Source: Acinetobacter dispersus
Lineage (GTDB): Bacteria; Pseudomonadota; Gammaproteobacteria; Pseudomonadales; Moraxellaceae
Direction: 5' to 3'
Assembly: GCF_009884975.1 (NCBI RefSeq)
Contig: NZ_CP041970.1
Span: 1,240,001-1,304,000, forward strand
DNA length: 64,000 nucleotides
Every line of letters begins with the position of its first letter. Positions within the stretch are counted from its first letter, which is position 1. The notes beneath the pieces were generated by a model that had not been told where the DNA came from, did not search any database, and was given only the letters and a program-made list of their open reading frames with translations. This document shows positions 16,153-25,069 of the stretch, piece after piece. A program made the position numbers and the translations under genes.

Positions 16153-16755
16153 ATGGAAATTTTTCTTTATACATTAAGTGTGATGTACAGCCCTGGTCCT
16201 GTAAACTTTATGGGATTAAATGCTGGGCTAACAGGACAGCTCACTCGAACATTGGGCTTTTTTGCTGGTGTGGGTTGTTCTATGCTGATGCTATTTGTTG
16301 TATTTGGTTATGCTGGTGCAGCATTGATTCCCCATGCGTATTTGCATTTTATTGCCTTGATCGGGGCGCTTTATACCTTTTATATCGCCTATAAAATGAT
16401 GACAGCGCATACAGAATTAAAAACAGATCAAACCCAACACAAAAGCCTCAACTTTTGGAATGGTTTCTGGATTCAAAGCCTGAATCCGAAAGCAATTTTG
16501 GTGATTTTACCTGTCACTACCATTATGTACCCTGCTGCACATATTACTGGCAGCTTGATTCTGATTGTATCTTTACTCATTTCTCTTGGTGCAGCGGGTG
16601 CTCCGTTGCTTTATTCATTTGCTGGAACAGTAATTGGCAAAAATTTGAGTAATCCGATTTGGCTCAATCATCTGAATAAAATACTGGGTATCTTCTTAAT
16701 TATTTCAGGTCTATTTATGTTGAGTGATTTCTTAAAAGGTATGCATCTTATTTAA
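16153..16755 (+). CDS. LysE/RhtB-family amino-acid exporter
   Basis: A 200-residue inner-membrane protein with about six helices. The N-terminal MYSPGPVNFMGLNAGLTGQ is the LysE/RhtB signature, and FWNGFWIQSLNPKAIL is the second conserved block. Family members export amino acids or related metabolites. AGG at 16144-16146 favours the ATG at 16153 over the TTG at 16147. The gene converges on an AraC-type regulator that ends 25 bases later; such pairs are common and may be functionally linked. Confidence 0.88.
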   Translation: MEIFLYTLSVMYSPGPVNFMGLNAGLTGQLTRTLGFFAGVGCSMLMLFVVFGYAGAALIPHAYLHFIALIGALYTFYIAYKMMTAHTELKTDQTQHKSLNFWNGFWIQSLNPKAILVILPVTTIMYPAAHITGSLILIVSLLISLGAAGAPLLYSFAGTVIGKNLSNPIWLNHLNKILGIFLIISGLFMLSDFLKGMHLI

Positions 16756-16779
16756 AGCATTTTTAGTCGCAAGCACAGC

Positions 16780-17598
16780 TTATTTCTGATGTGTATAAAT
16801 CTCTTTCCATCTTGCTGGGGTAATTCCAAAAGCTTTGCTAAAATGCCGAGTCATATGGCTTTGGTCAAAAAAACCAGCAATGATGGCGGCCTGTGTCAGC
16901 GACTCTCCATACATCAAACACCTTTTCACGATATCTAGCCGACGCATGGTCATATAACGATGCGGACTGGTGCCAAATAGCAGTCTAAAATCACGAGAAA
17001 GGCTCCAACGATCACGTTGGATATTCTGTTCTAAATCATCCAAACTGATGTTCTGACCCAGTGAAGCGTGTATAAACTCTCTAGCACGCTCCGCCGCAAT
17101 ATAATCATAGCGTTGCCGCGCACGTACTGGCTGACCTGCAACTTCATACAAGGTTGTCGCCAAGTCATATAAAGCATCTTCTTCTTCTAAAAGATCCAAT
17201 GGATCCTGCATATTTTGCAAAAGTGTGTGGGTGACTCGATAAAGCCGTGGATCATCACTCAGCCCATCTTTGAAAAAAGGCAGCGGCTTGCCTTTCATGA
17301 TCTTTTGAATCAATGCAGGTTCAACGTACATCATTCGGTAGTGGAAACCCTCTTGAGTCCCTGCACTACCGTCATGTTTTTCATCTGGATGCAATACCAT
17401 GGTCATGCCATGCTGGCTATGTCTAACCTCACCACGATAATGAAAGCTTTGTACACCAGACAAGGTACGACCAATCGCAAAAGTATCATGTTGGTGCGGT
17501 TCATATGCATGATCAGAAAAGAAAGCTTCTATTCGTTCCAAGCGATCACTATCAGAAGCCCGCACAATCCAATCGGAATGATTTACTATTTTTGACAC
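16780..17598 (-). CDS. AraC-family transcriptional regulator
   Basis: A 272-residue regulator. The N-terminal cupin-like effector domain is recognisable from AYEPHQHDTFAIGRTLSGVQSF and MVLHPDEKHDG. The C-terminal double helix-turn-helix spans about residues 170-265, with FRLLFGTSPHRYMTMRRLDIVKR and AAIIAGFFDQSHMTRHFSKAFG typical of AraC proteins. The ligand is unknown. The convergent LysE exporter is the most likely target, and an autoregulatory site could lie in the 110-base gap before 17718. Confidence 0.9.
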   Translation of the reverse strand: MSKIVNHSDWIVRASDSDRLERIEAFFSDHAYEPHQHDTFAIGRTLSGVQSFHYRGEVRHSQHGMTMVLHPDEKHDGSAGTQEGFHYRMMYVEPALIQKIMKGKPLPFFKDGLSDDPRLYRVTHTLLQNMQDPLDLLEEEDALYDLATTLYEVAGQPVRARQRYDYIAAERAREFIHASLGQNISLDDLEQNIQRDRWSLSRDFRLLFGTSPHRYMTMRRLDIVKRCLMYGESLTQAAIIAGFFDQSHMTRHFSKAFGITPARWKEIYTHQK

Positions 17599-17717
17599 GC
17601 TGATCTGCCTATAAATTATTGAATTCAGCAGTCTCAGAATACCTTAATTTTGCTTTGATCTATAAGTCATTTTTTGATTATACTGCTGCCACATTTCTCC
17701 TACGACGTATCGCTGAT

Positions 17718-18221
17718 ATGAAGTCCAGTTTTCGTCAACATTTGCTTAAGTGGCGTGCCAGTTTCGGCGCGATAACTTTGCTTTGTTTACTCTGGCATAT
17801 CTTCTTACCAACGATGGTCCATACAGGCATCGTACCTGCACTTTATGCAATGCCAAGCCATTGCCAAGTCACAGAGATTCAAAATGTCTCGCTGATGTCA
17901 CAGACACATTCAAGTCATCATCAACATAGCATGCACGACATGCATCACGGACCGCAGCTACAACACGCCAAACATACTCAGCTCAGTGAATATGCACAAC
18001 AAGTATATGCACTGGCGGGCCAAATCATGAAGCATTGTCCTTTATGCTCACATGGTTTAGATGCCGCTGCGATTGTCCCGCTTATTGCATTCATTATTAT
18101 ATTTCTACTGGCTTGGTTCAGTCGCGTTCGCTGCCTGTGCCATACGTGGACAGAAGATCTGCACATCGCCCGCATCTTCTATATTTTTCCAATCAAACAA
18201 GCCCCGCCACTCGCTTTATAA
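17718..18221 (+). CDS. DUF2946-like His-rich membrane protein
   Basis: A protein of about 167 residues. A hydrophobic segment (GAITLLCLLWHIFLPTMVH) is followed by a His/Met-rich region (SSHHQHSMHDMHHGPQLQHAKH), then CPLCSHG and a second helix (AAIVPLIAFIIIFLLAWF). This layout is that of DUF2946 proteins, which accompany TonB-dependent receptors, often for copper. The frame is open upstream to 17619, but the ATG at 17718 gives a sensible membrane start. A TonB receptor follows 73 bases later, and I read the two plus the PepSY gene as one operon. Confidence 0.7.
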   Translation: MKSSFRQHLLKWRASFGAITLLCLLWHIFLPTMVHTGIVPALYAMPSHCQVTEIQNVSLMSQTHSSHHQHSMHDMHHGPQLQHAKHTQLSEYAQQVYALAGQIMKHCPLCSHGLDAAAIVPLIAFIIIFLLAWFSRVRCLCHTWTEDLHIARIFYIFPIKQAPPLAL

Positions 18222-18294
18222 ATCGCAAATTTTACTTCGTGCCCCGTAAATAACGTTGGTACGTCCTTAGTTCTTGCTTTTTATAGAGTTCAAA

Positions 18295-20406
18295 ATGAAT
18301 ACTCAATTCCGTTTGTCTGTATTAGCGGCTGCGTGCCTGTCTGTTGGCTATAGTTCTGCTACTTTTGCTGAAACTGTGCCATCTAATACCACCGAAACCT
18401 TAGCCACCATTGTTGTCACCGCCAGTCGTGAAGGTGAATCGATTAATAATACCCCTGCTGCGATAAGTAAAATTAATAGCAAGGACATTGAAGATAAACA
18501 TGCAACCTTTATTGGACAGGTGCTGAATCAAACCCCAGGCGTGTTAATGAATGACTTGGGCAATGAACAGCATATGATGTCCATTCGCCAACCGATTACC
18601 ACAGCAGCCGTTTATCAATATTTAGAAGATGGTATTTCGATTCGTCCTGTGGGTGTGTTTAACCACAATGCCTTATATGAAATGAATTTAGCGGGTATTG
18701 ATAGCATTGAAATTTTACGTGGCCCTGCCAGTAGCTTATATGGCAGCAATGCGATTGGTGGAACCATTAATTTTCTCACCAAAGCACCGAGTACTACACC
18801 CACAGCCGATCTTGGCATCAGTGCCAGTTCTGAAGGATATCGCCGTATCGATGTCGGTGCATCCAATATCTTTGATAGCGAATGGGGTGAGCATGGGTTA
18901 AGACTTTCTGCCTATGCCAGTGATCGTGGTGATAGCTGGCAAGACCACGCTGAAAGCAATAAACAGAGTGTGACGCTCAGACATGACTGGCACATCTCTG
19001 ATGCCACACAAATCAAAAATATTGTCAGCTATAACCATTTAAAAGCGGATATGACCGGTAGTTTAAATCTGGACGATTATCGCAACCGCCCTGGATACAG
19101 CTACCAAACCTTTACCTATCGTGAAGTTGATGCCACACGGCTTTCTTCTCAAATTAGCCATCAATGGAATGATCAGCAGCAAAGCCAAGTTACCTTATAT
19201 TATCGAGACAATGCCACCGAGCAAAACCCAAGTTATAACATCCGTACCGATGTTAAAAATGGCAAACCGACAGGCACTTATAGTGGACAAACTACCTATA
19301 ACACCTTTCAGTCCTATGGTTTAAATGCGCAGCATTCGGCTACATTTGATCAGGTCAAACTGATTGTTGGTGCGATGGCGGACCATTCACCCAACCAAGC
19401 CAAAACCAATGATATTCAGGTGTTCCGAGACCCGAATACCTTGGTGTATACCGGTTATCAACAACGCCAGCGCTTGCGCGACTTTAAGGTAGACGTCAAT
19501 AACCAAGCCCTCTATGCGCAAGCCAATTGGCAAGTGTTACCGACTTTAAATTTAGTCGGTGGTGCACGCTATGACTGGATTCGTTATGACTATGAAAATA
19601 AATTAACCCCATCAAAAACCACAGGCGCACCGAATGAAAAACGTGATTTTCATAAAGCCAGCCCTCAAGTCGGTTTTGTATGGAACATCACGCCAGCAAT
19701 TGATCTTTATAGCAACTGGTCGCAAGGCTTTGTACCACCCGAAGTGAGCAGTTTATACGGTGCAAATTTGGTGACACCAGACTTAAAAGAAGCCACATTT
19801 AATAACATCGATGCAGGTCTGCGTTTTAAATTATTGGATGATCGCTTAGACGGTGAAATCACCCTATATCGCTTAGAAGGCGAAGATGAAGTGATTAGCT
19901 ATACCAAGCCAGATAACACACGCGAACCACGCAACACAGGTAAAACCTTACATCAGGGAATTGAAATTGGAGGAACCTTGAAGCTCAGTGATTTATATGA
20001 TCAGCGCTTAAAACTCTCAGGCAGTGTGGCCAAACATGAGTATCAGCAGTTTCAACCGTCGAGTGTTTTAGATTATAGCGGCAACACCATGCCGAGTGCG
20101 CCGAAAACATTTGGTACGCTTGAATACCAGATCAAGCCAATACCTGAGCTATTACTTTCTGCAGAAGCGGTTTATGTCGGCGCTTACTGGATCAATGATG
20201 CCAACACGGAAAAGTATGATGGTCATACTTTGCTCAACCTACGTGCCAATTACCGTAAAAATGCTTATGAGATCTATGGGCAAATCCTGAATGCCACAGA
20301 TCAGCATTATGCGGAAAGTACCTCATTTAGTAATAACCAAGTCAGTTATACCCCCGCTGCACCACGAACCTATTTATTAGGTTTACGTTACCATTTTGGG
20401 AAATAA
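18295..20406 (+). CDS. TonB-dependent outer-membrane receptor
   Basis: A 703-residue protein with a signal peptide (ending ATFAE), a TonB box (LATIVVTASRE), a plug domain (IGQVLNQTPGVLMND, IEILRGPASSLYGSNAIGG) and a 22-strand barrel ending LGLRYHFGK. The plug and barrel length are typical. The His-rich DUF2946 protein before it and the PepSY protein after it (start 3 bases after this stop) point to metal rather than siderophore uptake, copper being the best guess. I found no Fur-box-like sequence ahead of the operon, unlike the siderophore genes. Substrate remains inference. Confidence 0.88.
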   Translation: MNTQFRLSVLAAACLSVGYSSATFAETVPSNTTETLATIVVTASREGESINNTPAAISKINSKDIEDKHATFIGQVLNQTPGVLMNDLGNEQHMMSIRQPITTAAVYQYLEDGISIRPVGVFNHNALYEMNLAGIDSIEILRGPASSLYGSNAIGGTINFLTKAPSTTPTADLGISASSEGYRRIDVGASNIFDSEWGEHGLRLSAYASDRGDSWQDHAESNKQSVTLRHDWHISDATQIKNIVSYNHLKADMTGSLNLDDYRNRPGYSYQTFTYREVDATRLSSQISHQWNDQQQSQVTLYYRDNATEQNPSYNIRTDVKNGKPTGTYSGQTTYNTFQSYGLNAQHSATFDQVKLIVGAMADHSPNQAKTNDIQVFRDPNTLVYTGYQQRQRLRDFKVDVNNQALYAQANWQVLPTLNLVGGARYDWIRYDYENKLTPSKTTGAPNEKRDFHKASPQVGFVWNITPAIDLYSNWSQGFVPPEVSSLYGANLVTPDLKEATFNNIDAGLRFKLLDDRLDGEITLYRLEGEDEVISYTKPDNTREPRNTGKTLHQGIEIGGTLKLSDLYDQRLKLSGSVAKHEYQQFQPSSVLDYSGNTMPSAPKTFGTLEYQIKPIPELLLSAEAVYVGAYWINDANTEKYDGHTLLNLRANYRKNAYEIYGQILNATDQHYAESTSFSNNQVSYTPAAPRTYLLGLRYHFGK

Positions 20407-20409
20407 GCA

Positions 20410-21873
20410 ATGAATGCCAAACAACTGAAAAAACTACTGTCTTTACACCGTAGTTTTGGGATGGTGTTGGGCGTTCTCGTTTTACTTTGGTCTTTAACAG
20501 GTGTGTTGCATCCGATGATGAGTGCAACACAACCTCAGCCTGTGAAACGGATACCTCCATCTCAACAACTGGATTTAACACATGCCTTAGCAGCAACGGA
20601 TGTTCTGAAGCAACATCAAATCGCGCAATTTTCAGCCTTACAGGTGATTGAATTAGAAAATCAGCAGATTGCCTATCGCATATTACAGCCCAACCGAAAG
20701 ATTGCTGAATACTATGATAGTCAGACCGGTCAATTGCTGGTTAATGCCGAACAACAAGATGCCGAGCGTATAGCGCGCTGGTACACGGGTCTCTCTCATC
20801 AGGAAATCGTATCCAGTCAAATTATCACCACATTCAGTGATGATTATCCGAGCGTTAATCGTTTACTGCCTGTTTGGCGTGTTGATTTTCAAAATGGTTT
20901 ACGTGCCTATATAGACCCTTCACAAGCACGACTGGCCACACTGTCTAATGATCAAAAGATGTGGATGACAAAAATATTCCGCTTAGGTCATACCTGGACG
21001 TGGGGTGATCAAGTTTGGACAGGTCAAACTATTCTCATGCAAATGGCTTTGATTGGCATACTGTGCATGCTTTTTATGGGGATTGGCTTATTCTTTAAGA
21101 TTCATAATCGCCGCAATCACCGTCTAGGGCAAAAACCGATCCGCTTTCTACATCGCTATTTAGGTATCAGTTTAAGTGTCTTTATTCTGCTTTGGGTGTT
21201 CAGTGGTTTCTATCATATCTGGCAAAAAAAGCCCGATATTAAAAACATTCAACCTGTTTTTCATACAGCTGATCTAAGTACCGAAGCATGGCAGCAGGTC
21301 ACTCAGCAGCCCATTCAGCGTCTGGATCTTGTACCCACCACCTTTAGCCAAACACATACTCGTGCTGCATGGATGATTCAAGCTGTCGGACAAAGCCCTT
21401 TACAAGGCAGCATGACGGCGGCAAGCAAAATGCATGATCATCACGCGACCAAAGCAGCTGCTCCCGCGATTCAGTTTGTAGATGCAGGTAATGGTAAAGC
21501 GCTTGATATTCTTGAACAAAGCAAACAATTAGCCGCAAGCTATTTAGCTTTACAACCAGAACAAGTTCAACAGGCCTCATGGGTGACAAGTTTTGGAGGA
21601 GAATATGGGTTTATCAACAAACGCTTACCCGTGATCAAGGTTGAGACCCTGTTAGAGAATCAACTCAGACTGTATATAGAACCGAGCAGCGGTGTGATTG
21701 CAGCTCAGGTCACACAACAAGATGCCTTAGAAGGATTTAGTTTTGCTTATTTACACAAATGGACATGGTTGCCGATAGATAAAACGCTTCGAGATATCAT
21801 TCTGGCTACGATTGCAGCACTGGTTGCCTTACTCGCTGTGTTGGGTTTCTGGGTTCAACTGCGTAAACGTTAA
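20410..21873 (+). CDS. PepSY-domain membrane protein
   Basis: A 487-residue inner-membrane protein with helices at the N-terminus (SFGMVLGVLVLLWSLTGVLHP), the middle and the end (ATIAALVALLAVLGFWVQL). Two periplasmic segments contain PepSY-like stretches with YIDPSQARLA and YIEPSSGVIAAQ. HRSFGMVLG and LHRYLGIS hold histidines that could bind haem as in siderophore or metal reductases. A His stretch (MHDHHATK) lies in a periplasmic loop. It starts 3 bases after the receptor stop, so the two are almost certainly co-translated. It probably reduces or accepts the metal delivered by the receptor. Confidence 0.8.
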   Translation: MNAKQLKKLLSLHRSFGMVLGVLVLLWSLTGVLHPMMSATQPQPVKRIPPSQQLDLTHALAATDVLKQHQIAQFSALQVIELENQQIAYRILQPNRKIAEYYDSQTGQLLVNAEQQDAERIARWYTGLSHQEIVSSQIITTFSDDYPSVNRLLPVWRVDFQNGLRAYIDPSQARLATLSNDQKMWMTKIFRLGHTWTWGDQVWTGQTILMQMALIGILCMLFMGIGLFFKIHNRRNHRLGQKPIRFLHRYLGISLSVFILLWVFSGFYHIWQKKPDIKNIQPVFHTADLSTEAWQQVTQQPIQRLDLVPTTFSQTHTRAAWMIQAVGQSPLQGSMTAASKMHDHHATKAAAPAIQFVDAGNGKALDILEQSKQLAASYLALQPEQVQQASWVTSFGGEYGFINKRLPVIKVETLLENQLRLYIEPSSGVIAAQVTQQDALEGFSFAYLHKWTWLPIDKTLRDIILATIAALVALLAVLGFWVQLRKR

Positions 21874-21883
21874 AATCGTTAAA

Positions 21884-21911
21884 GTGATCCTTCTGTTTGC
21901 AGGAGGATCAC
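21884..21911. terminator. Strong hairpin between convergent genes
   Basis: A 12-base stem with one G-U pair (21884-21895 / 21900-21911) and a TTTG loop lies between the PepSY gene and cobS. There is no long U-tract on either side. Confidence 0.55.
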
Positions 21912-21934
21912 GCCAATCCAAGTGATCAATTTTT

Positions 21935-22678
21935 TTAAATGATATAGAACGAAGTAATCACAGCACTGAGAAGCACTCCAGTTTCAGCCAGCTCAATTGC
22001 AGCGCCTACTGTATCTCCAGTAATCCCGCCAATTCGTTTAATAAATACTGATCGCATATAAAAAAGTAGCACTAAAAAAACCAGTAAGGCAATTAATCCA
22101 AGCCATTTAAACACACAAAGCAATGCTATTGTAATGACAAAAACTATCCAAAGTCTCTTTTTTGGCATGAACTCGGTAATAGACCGCCCTAAGCCTTGAG
22201 CACGGACATAAGGCGTGGTGAGGAATAAAAACACTGGCACACTGCGCCCAAGCATGGGCAAGACAATTAAAAAAGCAGCCAGTTGTTGTTCAAGCAAAAC
22301 GTATAAGGCAACAAATTTTAGCAAGCAAACGACAATTAAACTCAGCACCCCGATTGGACCACATGCAGGGTCTTTCATGATGCTCAAGGTTCTTTCAGGA
22401 TCACCAAATCCACCGACCCATGCGTCGGCTGTATCCGCTAAACCATCCAGATGTAATCCACCTGTCAGCCAAATCCAGAGTACGAGAATCAGTGCTGCGC
22501 TCAAGATGATCGGAAGCTTTGCCAATAACATGGCAGATGCAAACAAAATGAGACCAAGTAATACACCCACCAAAGGATAAAACAGCATGGCCTGAGCATT
22601 CTGCTTTGCGCTTGGCATCGTTTTGAGTTCAATGGGTAAAACAGTCAAAAACTGCAAGGCAATCCAAAAAGGTGTCAT
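21935..22678 (-). CDS. cobS: Adenosylcobinamide-GDP ribazoletransferase (cobalamin synthase)
   Basis: CobS joins alpha-ribazole(-5'-phosphate) to adenosylcobinamide-GDP, the final joining step of the nucleotide loop of vitamin B12, in the inner membrane. Motifs GGLHLDGLADTADAWVGGFG and KDPACGPIGV are diagnostic, and about six membrane helices are visible. The frame opens at 22744, but the Met at 22678 (MTPFWIALQFLTVLPIE) has GAGAGG before it and matches the family start. It is separated from cobC by the phytase gene. Confidence 0.93.
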   Translation of the reverse strand: MTPFWIALQFLTVLPIELKTMPSAKQNAQAMLFYPLVGVLLGLILFASAMLLAKLPIILSAALILVLWIWLTGGLHLDGLADTADAWVGGFGDPERTLSIMKDPACGPIGVLSLIVVCLLKFVALYVLLEQQLAAFLIVLPMLGRSVPVFLFLTTPYVRAQGLGRSITEFMPKKRLWIVFVITIALLCVFKWLGLIALLVFLVLLFYMRSVFIKRIGGITGDTVGAAIELAETGVLLSAVITSFYII

Positions 22679-22778
22679 GCAACCTCTCAATGACAACGGG
22701 TTCATCATGCCTGAATTATGAAGAAATAAAATTGGGAATAGCAAGCGATTCCCAAATGAAAAGGCTGAATATCTTAGT

Positions 22779-24362
22779 TTATTGAATTTGATAACATTGT
22801 TTAAGCTTCAAATAGTCATAATAAAAACTGTTGTTGCTATAACGTGCATAGTTACAGCTCGACTTAAACAAAGTTTCTTTCTCGTTATAGAACATCTTCA
22901 CCAAGGTTGTGCCTTGCTTGTCTTGATAGATATCCCACTGTAAATTCGCCGCCATTGGTGACACTAGCTCACCCCGCCAAGCGCTGCTGTTGTAGCTATA
23001 AGTTTGACGTAAAGGTAAAGGCTGCATCATATTGTACAACTCTAAACTGGTCGCCAAAGGAATAATGATTTCGGCATGAGCAAAACGTAATACCGCACGA
23101 TGTGCTTGCTGCTGATCTACAATCGCATCGACTTGTTTAAATAAGTCCTGCTTTAAGCCTTGAGCAATTGCACTGGTGACGTTCTTCGATTCGGTAAAAC
23201 TTGGCCCTTTGCTATAAAAATCATTGGCATCGTTAAATTCAGCATAGAATTTTGCAGCATCTACAGGCATATACTGCTCAAAATCAACACCTTTCAGTTC
23301 AGTTTTCATACCACCTGATATTGAATATAACTCATATACATAGGCCGCCGCATCCACAGCACTGGCAATACTGTTTTTACCCTTGCCTTTTTCAGTGATG
23401 GTTTCACCTTTAGGTGAAGTGACGCTGTATGAACCAGTATTACTAAATACATAGCCTGTGCTTCCCAACTTTTGGATAAATTCGGCTTTGAACAGTGGAT
23501 TCAATACACTCTTTGCCACTAATTCAGCGCGAATATTTTTCGTAAGCTCATTTAACTTATTGACCAGATCTGCATCCTCTTCTTCAAAATGTTGATAGGC
23601 TTGGCTGGCATCGTAAATCGCTTGTTGTTGTGCGGATAAGGGTTGTGCTAAATCTTGCTCTTTATTCAAACTATGAAAATAAAGCTTAAAACGATCCACC
23701 CCACCATCTTCAATTGATGGCACACTGCTACTGGCTAAACTGGTGTATGAGACTGGGGTGATGTGTGCCTTTAATTGCGGTTGCTGCTGGATCAATTCAG
23801 CGGTAAAAAACTTGGCACTATCCACTGCACGGTCTACACCTGAACTTTGCACTAAAATTGAAGCAGGTTGGGTCGAGGCAGCTTTAAATAGATTGGGTAA
23901 GCGTTTTAATAAGCGATCTGCAATTCCACGATGCTCCTGAATACCGGTCATGGATTCGTTACCATAGCCAAACTGACGAATGCCCTCTACCCCATAACCC
24001 AAAAGAATATTGGCTTTCATCATGCTTTCTAAATCTGCCCCCAGCTTTTCACCTAAAGGTGTGAGTGCATTTTCAGCTTTGGCTTGTTTCCAAAGGTTAT
24101 ACAACGCTAAATCATATTTGATGCTGGATAAACCGCGAGAGCCATGACGTGCAACCAGTTCAGTAAATACAGGCTGAAAGCCTTGCGGAATGGCTTCATA
24201 TTTTTTGAGATCTTGTTGTGGTTGGTATGGAGTTTTGGTCTGATAATATTTTGATTCAGCGTTATTTTCAGGGGGTCTTTTCGATTCTGAGTGATTGTCG
24301 CTATTACATGCTGCCAATAAAATGCTTGCGCATAACACACTGCTTTTCAATAATATATTCAT
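22779..24362 (-). CDS. Lipoprotein histidine phosphatase, MINPP-like phytase
   Basis: A 527-residue histidine acid phosphatase. The N-terminus ends in the lipobox LLAAC (Cys19), so it is anchored as a lipoprotein. The active-site ARHGSRG lies at residues 71-77. The proton-donor motif is HAE (429-431) rather than the HD of classical acid phosphatases. HAE is the hallmark of multiple inositol-polyphosphate phosphatases (MINPP), so phytate or other inositol phosphates are the likely substrates. It lies between cobC and cobS on the same strand. Its role next to cobalamin genes is unclear; an accessory phosphatase acting on cobalamin precursors is possible but less likely. Confidence 0.82.
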   Translation of the reverse strand: MNILLKSSVLCASILLAACNSDNHSESKRPPENNAESKYYQTKTPYQPQQDLKKYEAIPQGFQPVFTELVARHGSRGLSSIKYDLALYNLWKQAKAENALTPLGEKLGADLESMMKANILLGYGVEGIRQFGYGNESMTGIQEHRGIADRLLKRLPNLFKAASTQPASILVQSSGVDRAVDSAKFFTAELIQQQPQLKAHITPVSYTSLASSSVPSIEDGGVDRFKLYFHSLNKEQDLAQPLSAQQQAIYDASQAYQHFEEEDADLVNKLNELTKNIRAELVAKSVLNPLFKAEFIQKLGSTGYVFSNTGSYSVTSPKGETITEKGKGKNSIASAVDAAAYVYELYSISGGMKTELKGVDFEQYMPVDAAKFYAEFNDANDFYSKGPSFTESKNVTSAIAQGLKQDLFKQVDAIVDQQQAHRAVLRFAHAEIIIPLATSLELYNMMQPLPLRQTYSYNSSAWRGELVSPMAANLQWDIYQDKQGTTLVKMFYNEKETLFKSSCNYARYSNNSFYYDYLKLKQCYQIQ

Positions 24363-24454
24363 GAATGATTTGCTTATAGGTCAAGAAATGCCATGTATCA
24401 TAGGCAGTCGCAATGACAGTTCGATTACATGACCCAAGCAAATACTGGAATCTG

Positions 24455-25069
24455 CTAGATCTTTGTCTTTTCAGAAAAATGAATTTTATTGTCAACTTGG
24501 GTTAGGTTTAAAGCATATAATTTTCCTAACTCCGCAGGCATGGTTAATAGTTCATCCAGCTTTTGCTGACGGGCCAGACAAGTCAGCAACTTAATCACCC
24601 CGCCATGCGTCACAATCAATGCCTTGTTCCAGTTGTGTTGCTGCATTTGAACATAAATTTCATTAAAACCATGCATGACACGCTGTTGGAATTGATTCAA
24701 CGACTCCCCATTCGGTGCATGATATTGTGTTGGAAATTGCCAGAAATTAGCCAATCGCTCAGGTGCTGTTTCATAAATAGTTTGAGTCGCAACACCTTCC
24801 CAATCACCAAAATACATTTCCTTGATTTCAGCATTGAGTAGTAAGGGCAATTCGAGTTGTTTGGCTAATTCTGCCGCAAACTTTTGGCAGCGTTGCAAGG
24901 GCGAGCTGATGACCACATCCCACTGTATCTGAGCATCAAGCTGCTGCTGAATGGTGGATTGCATTTGCAACCAACCTTGTTCAGTCAAGGCATCATCAAG
25001 ATGCCCACGCAAGGTGTGGCTGAGTGTGGTTTCACCATGCCGCAGCAAATCAAGGTGCAACTTTATCAC
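24455..25069 (-). CDS. cobC: Alpha-ribazole phosphatase-like histidine phosphatase
   Basis: A 204-residue histidine phosphatase with LDLLRHGETT at the N-terminus, SPLQRCQKFAAEL in the middle and VTHGGVIKLL near the C-terminus, which together give the catalytic RHG and second His. Size and neighbours fit CobC, which removes the phosphate from alpha-ribazole-5'-phosphate or adenosylcobalamin-5'-phosphate. It starts with GTG and overlaps the end of cobT by 20 bases, so translation is probably coupled. Without the context, a general phosphoglycerate mutase-like role would be equally possible. Confidence 0.85.
   Translation of the reverse strand: MIKLHLDLLRHGETTLSHTLRGHLDDALTEQGWLQMQSTIQQQLDAQIQWDVVISSPLQRCQKFAAELAKQLELPLLLNAEIKEMYFGDWEGVATQTIYETAPERLANFWQFPTQYHAPNGESLNQFQQRVMHGFNEIYVQMQQHNWNKALIVTHGGVIKLLTCLARQQKLDELLTMPAELGKLYALNLTQVDNKIHFSEKTKI

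Noticed and set aside
17599..18294. Fur box in front of the DUF2946/TonB receptor genes
   Set aside because: Looked for and not found; no stretch approaches the consensus.
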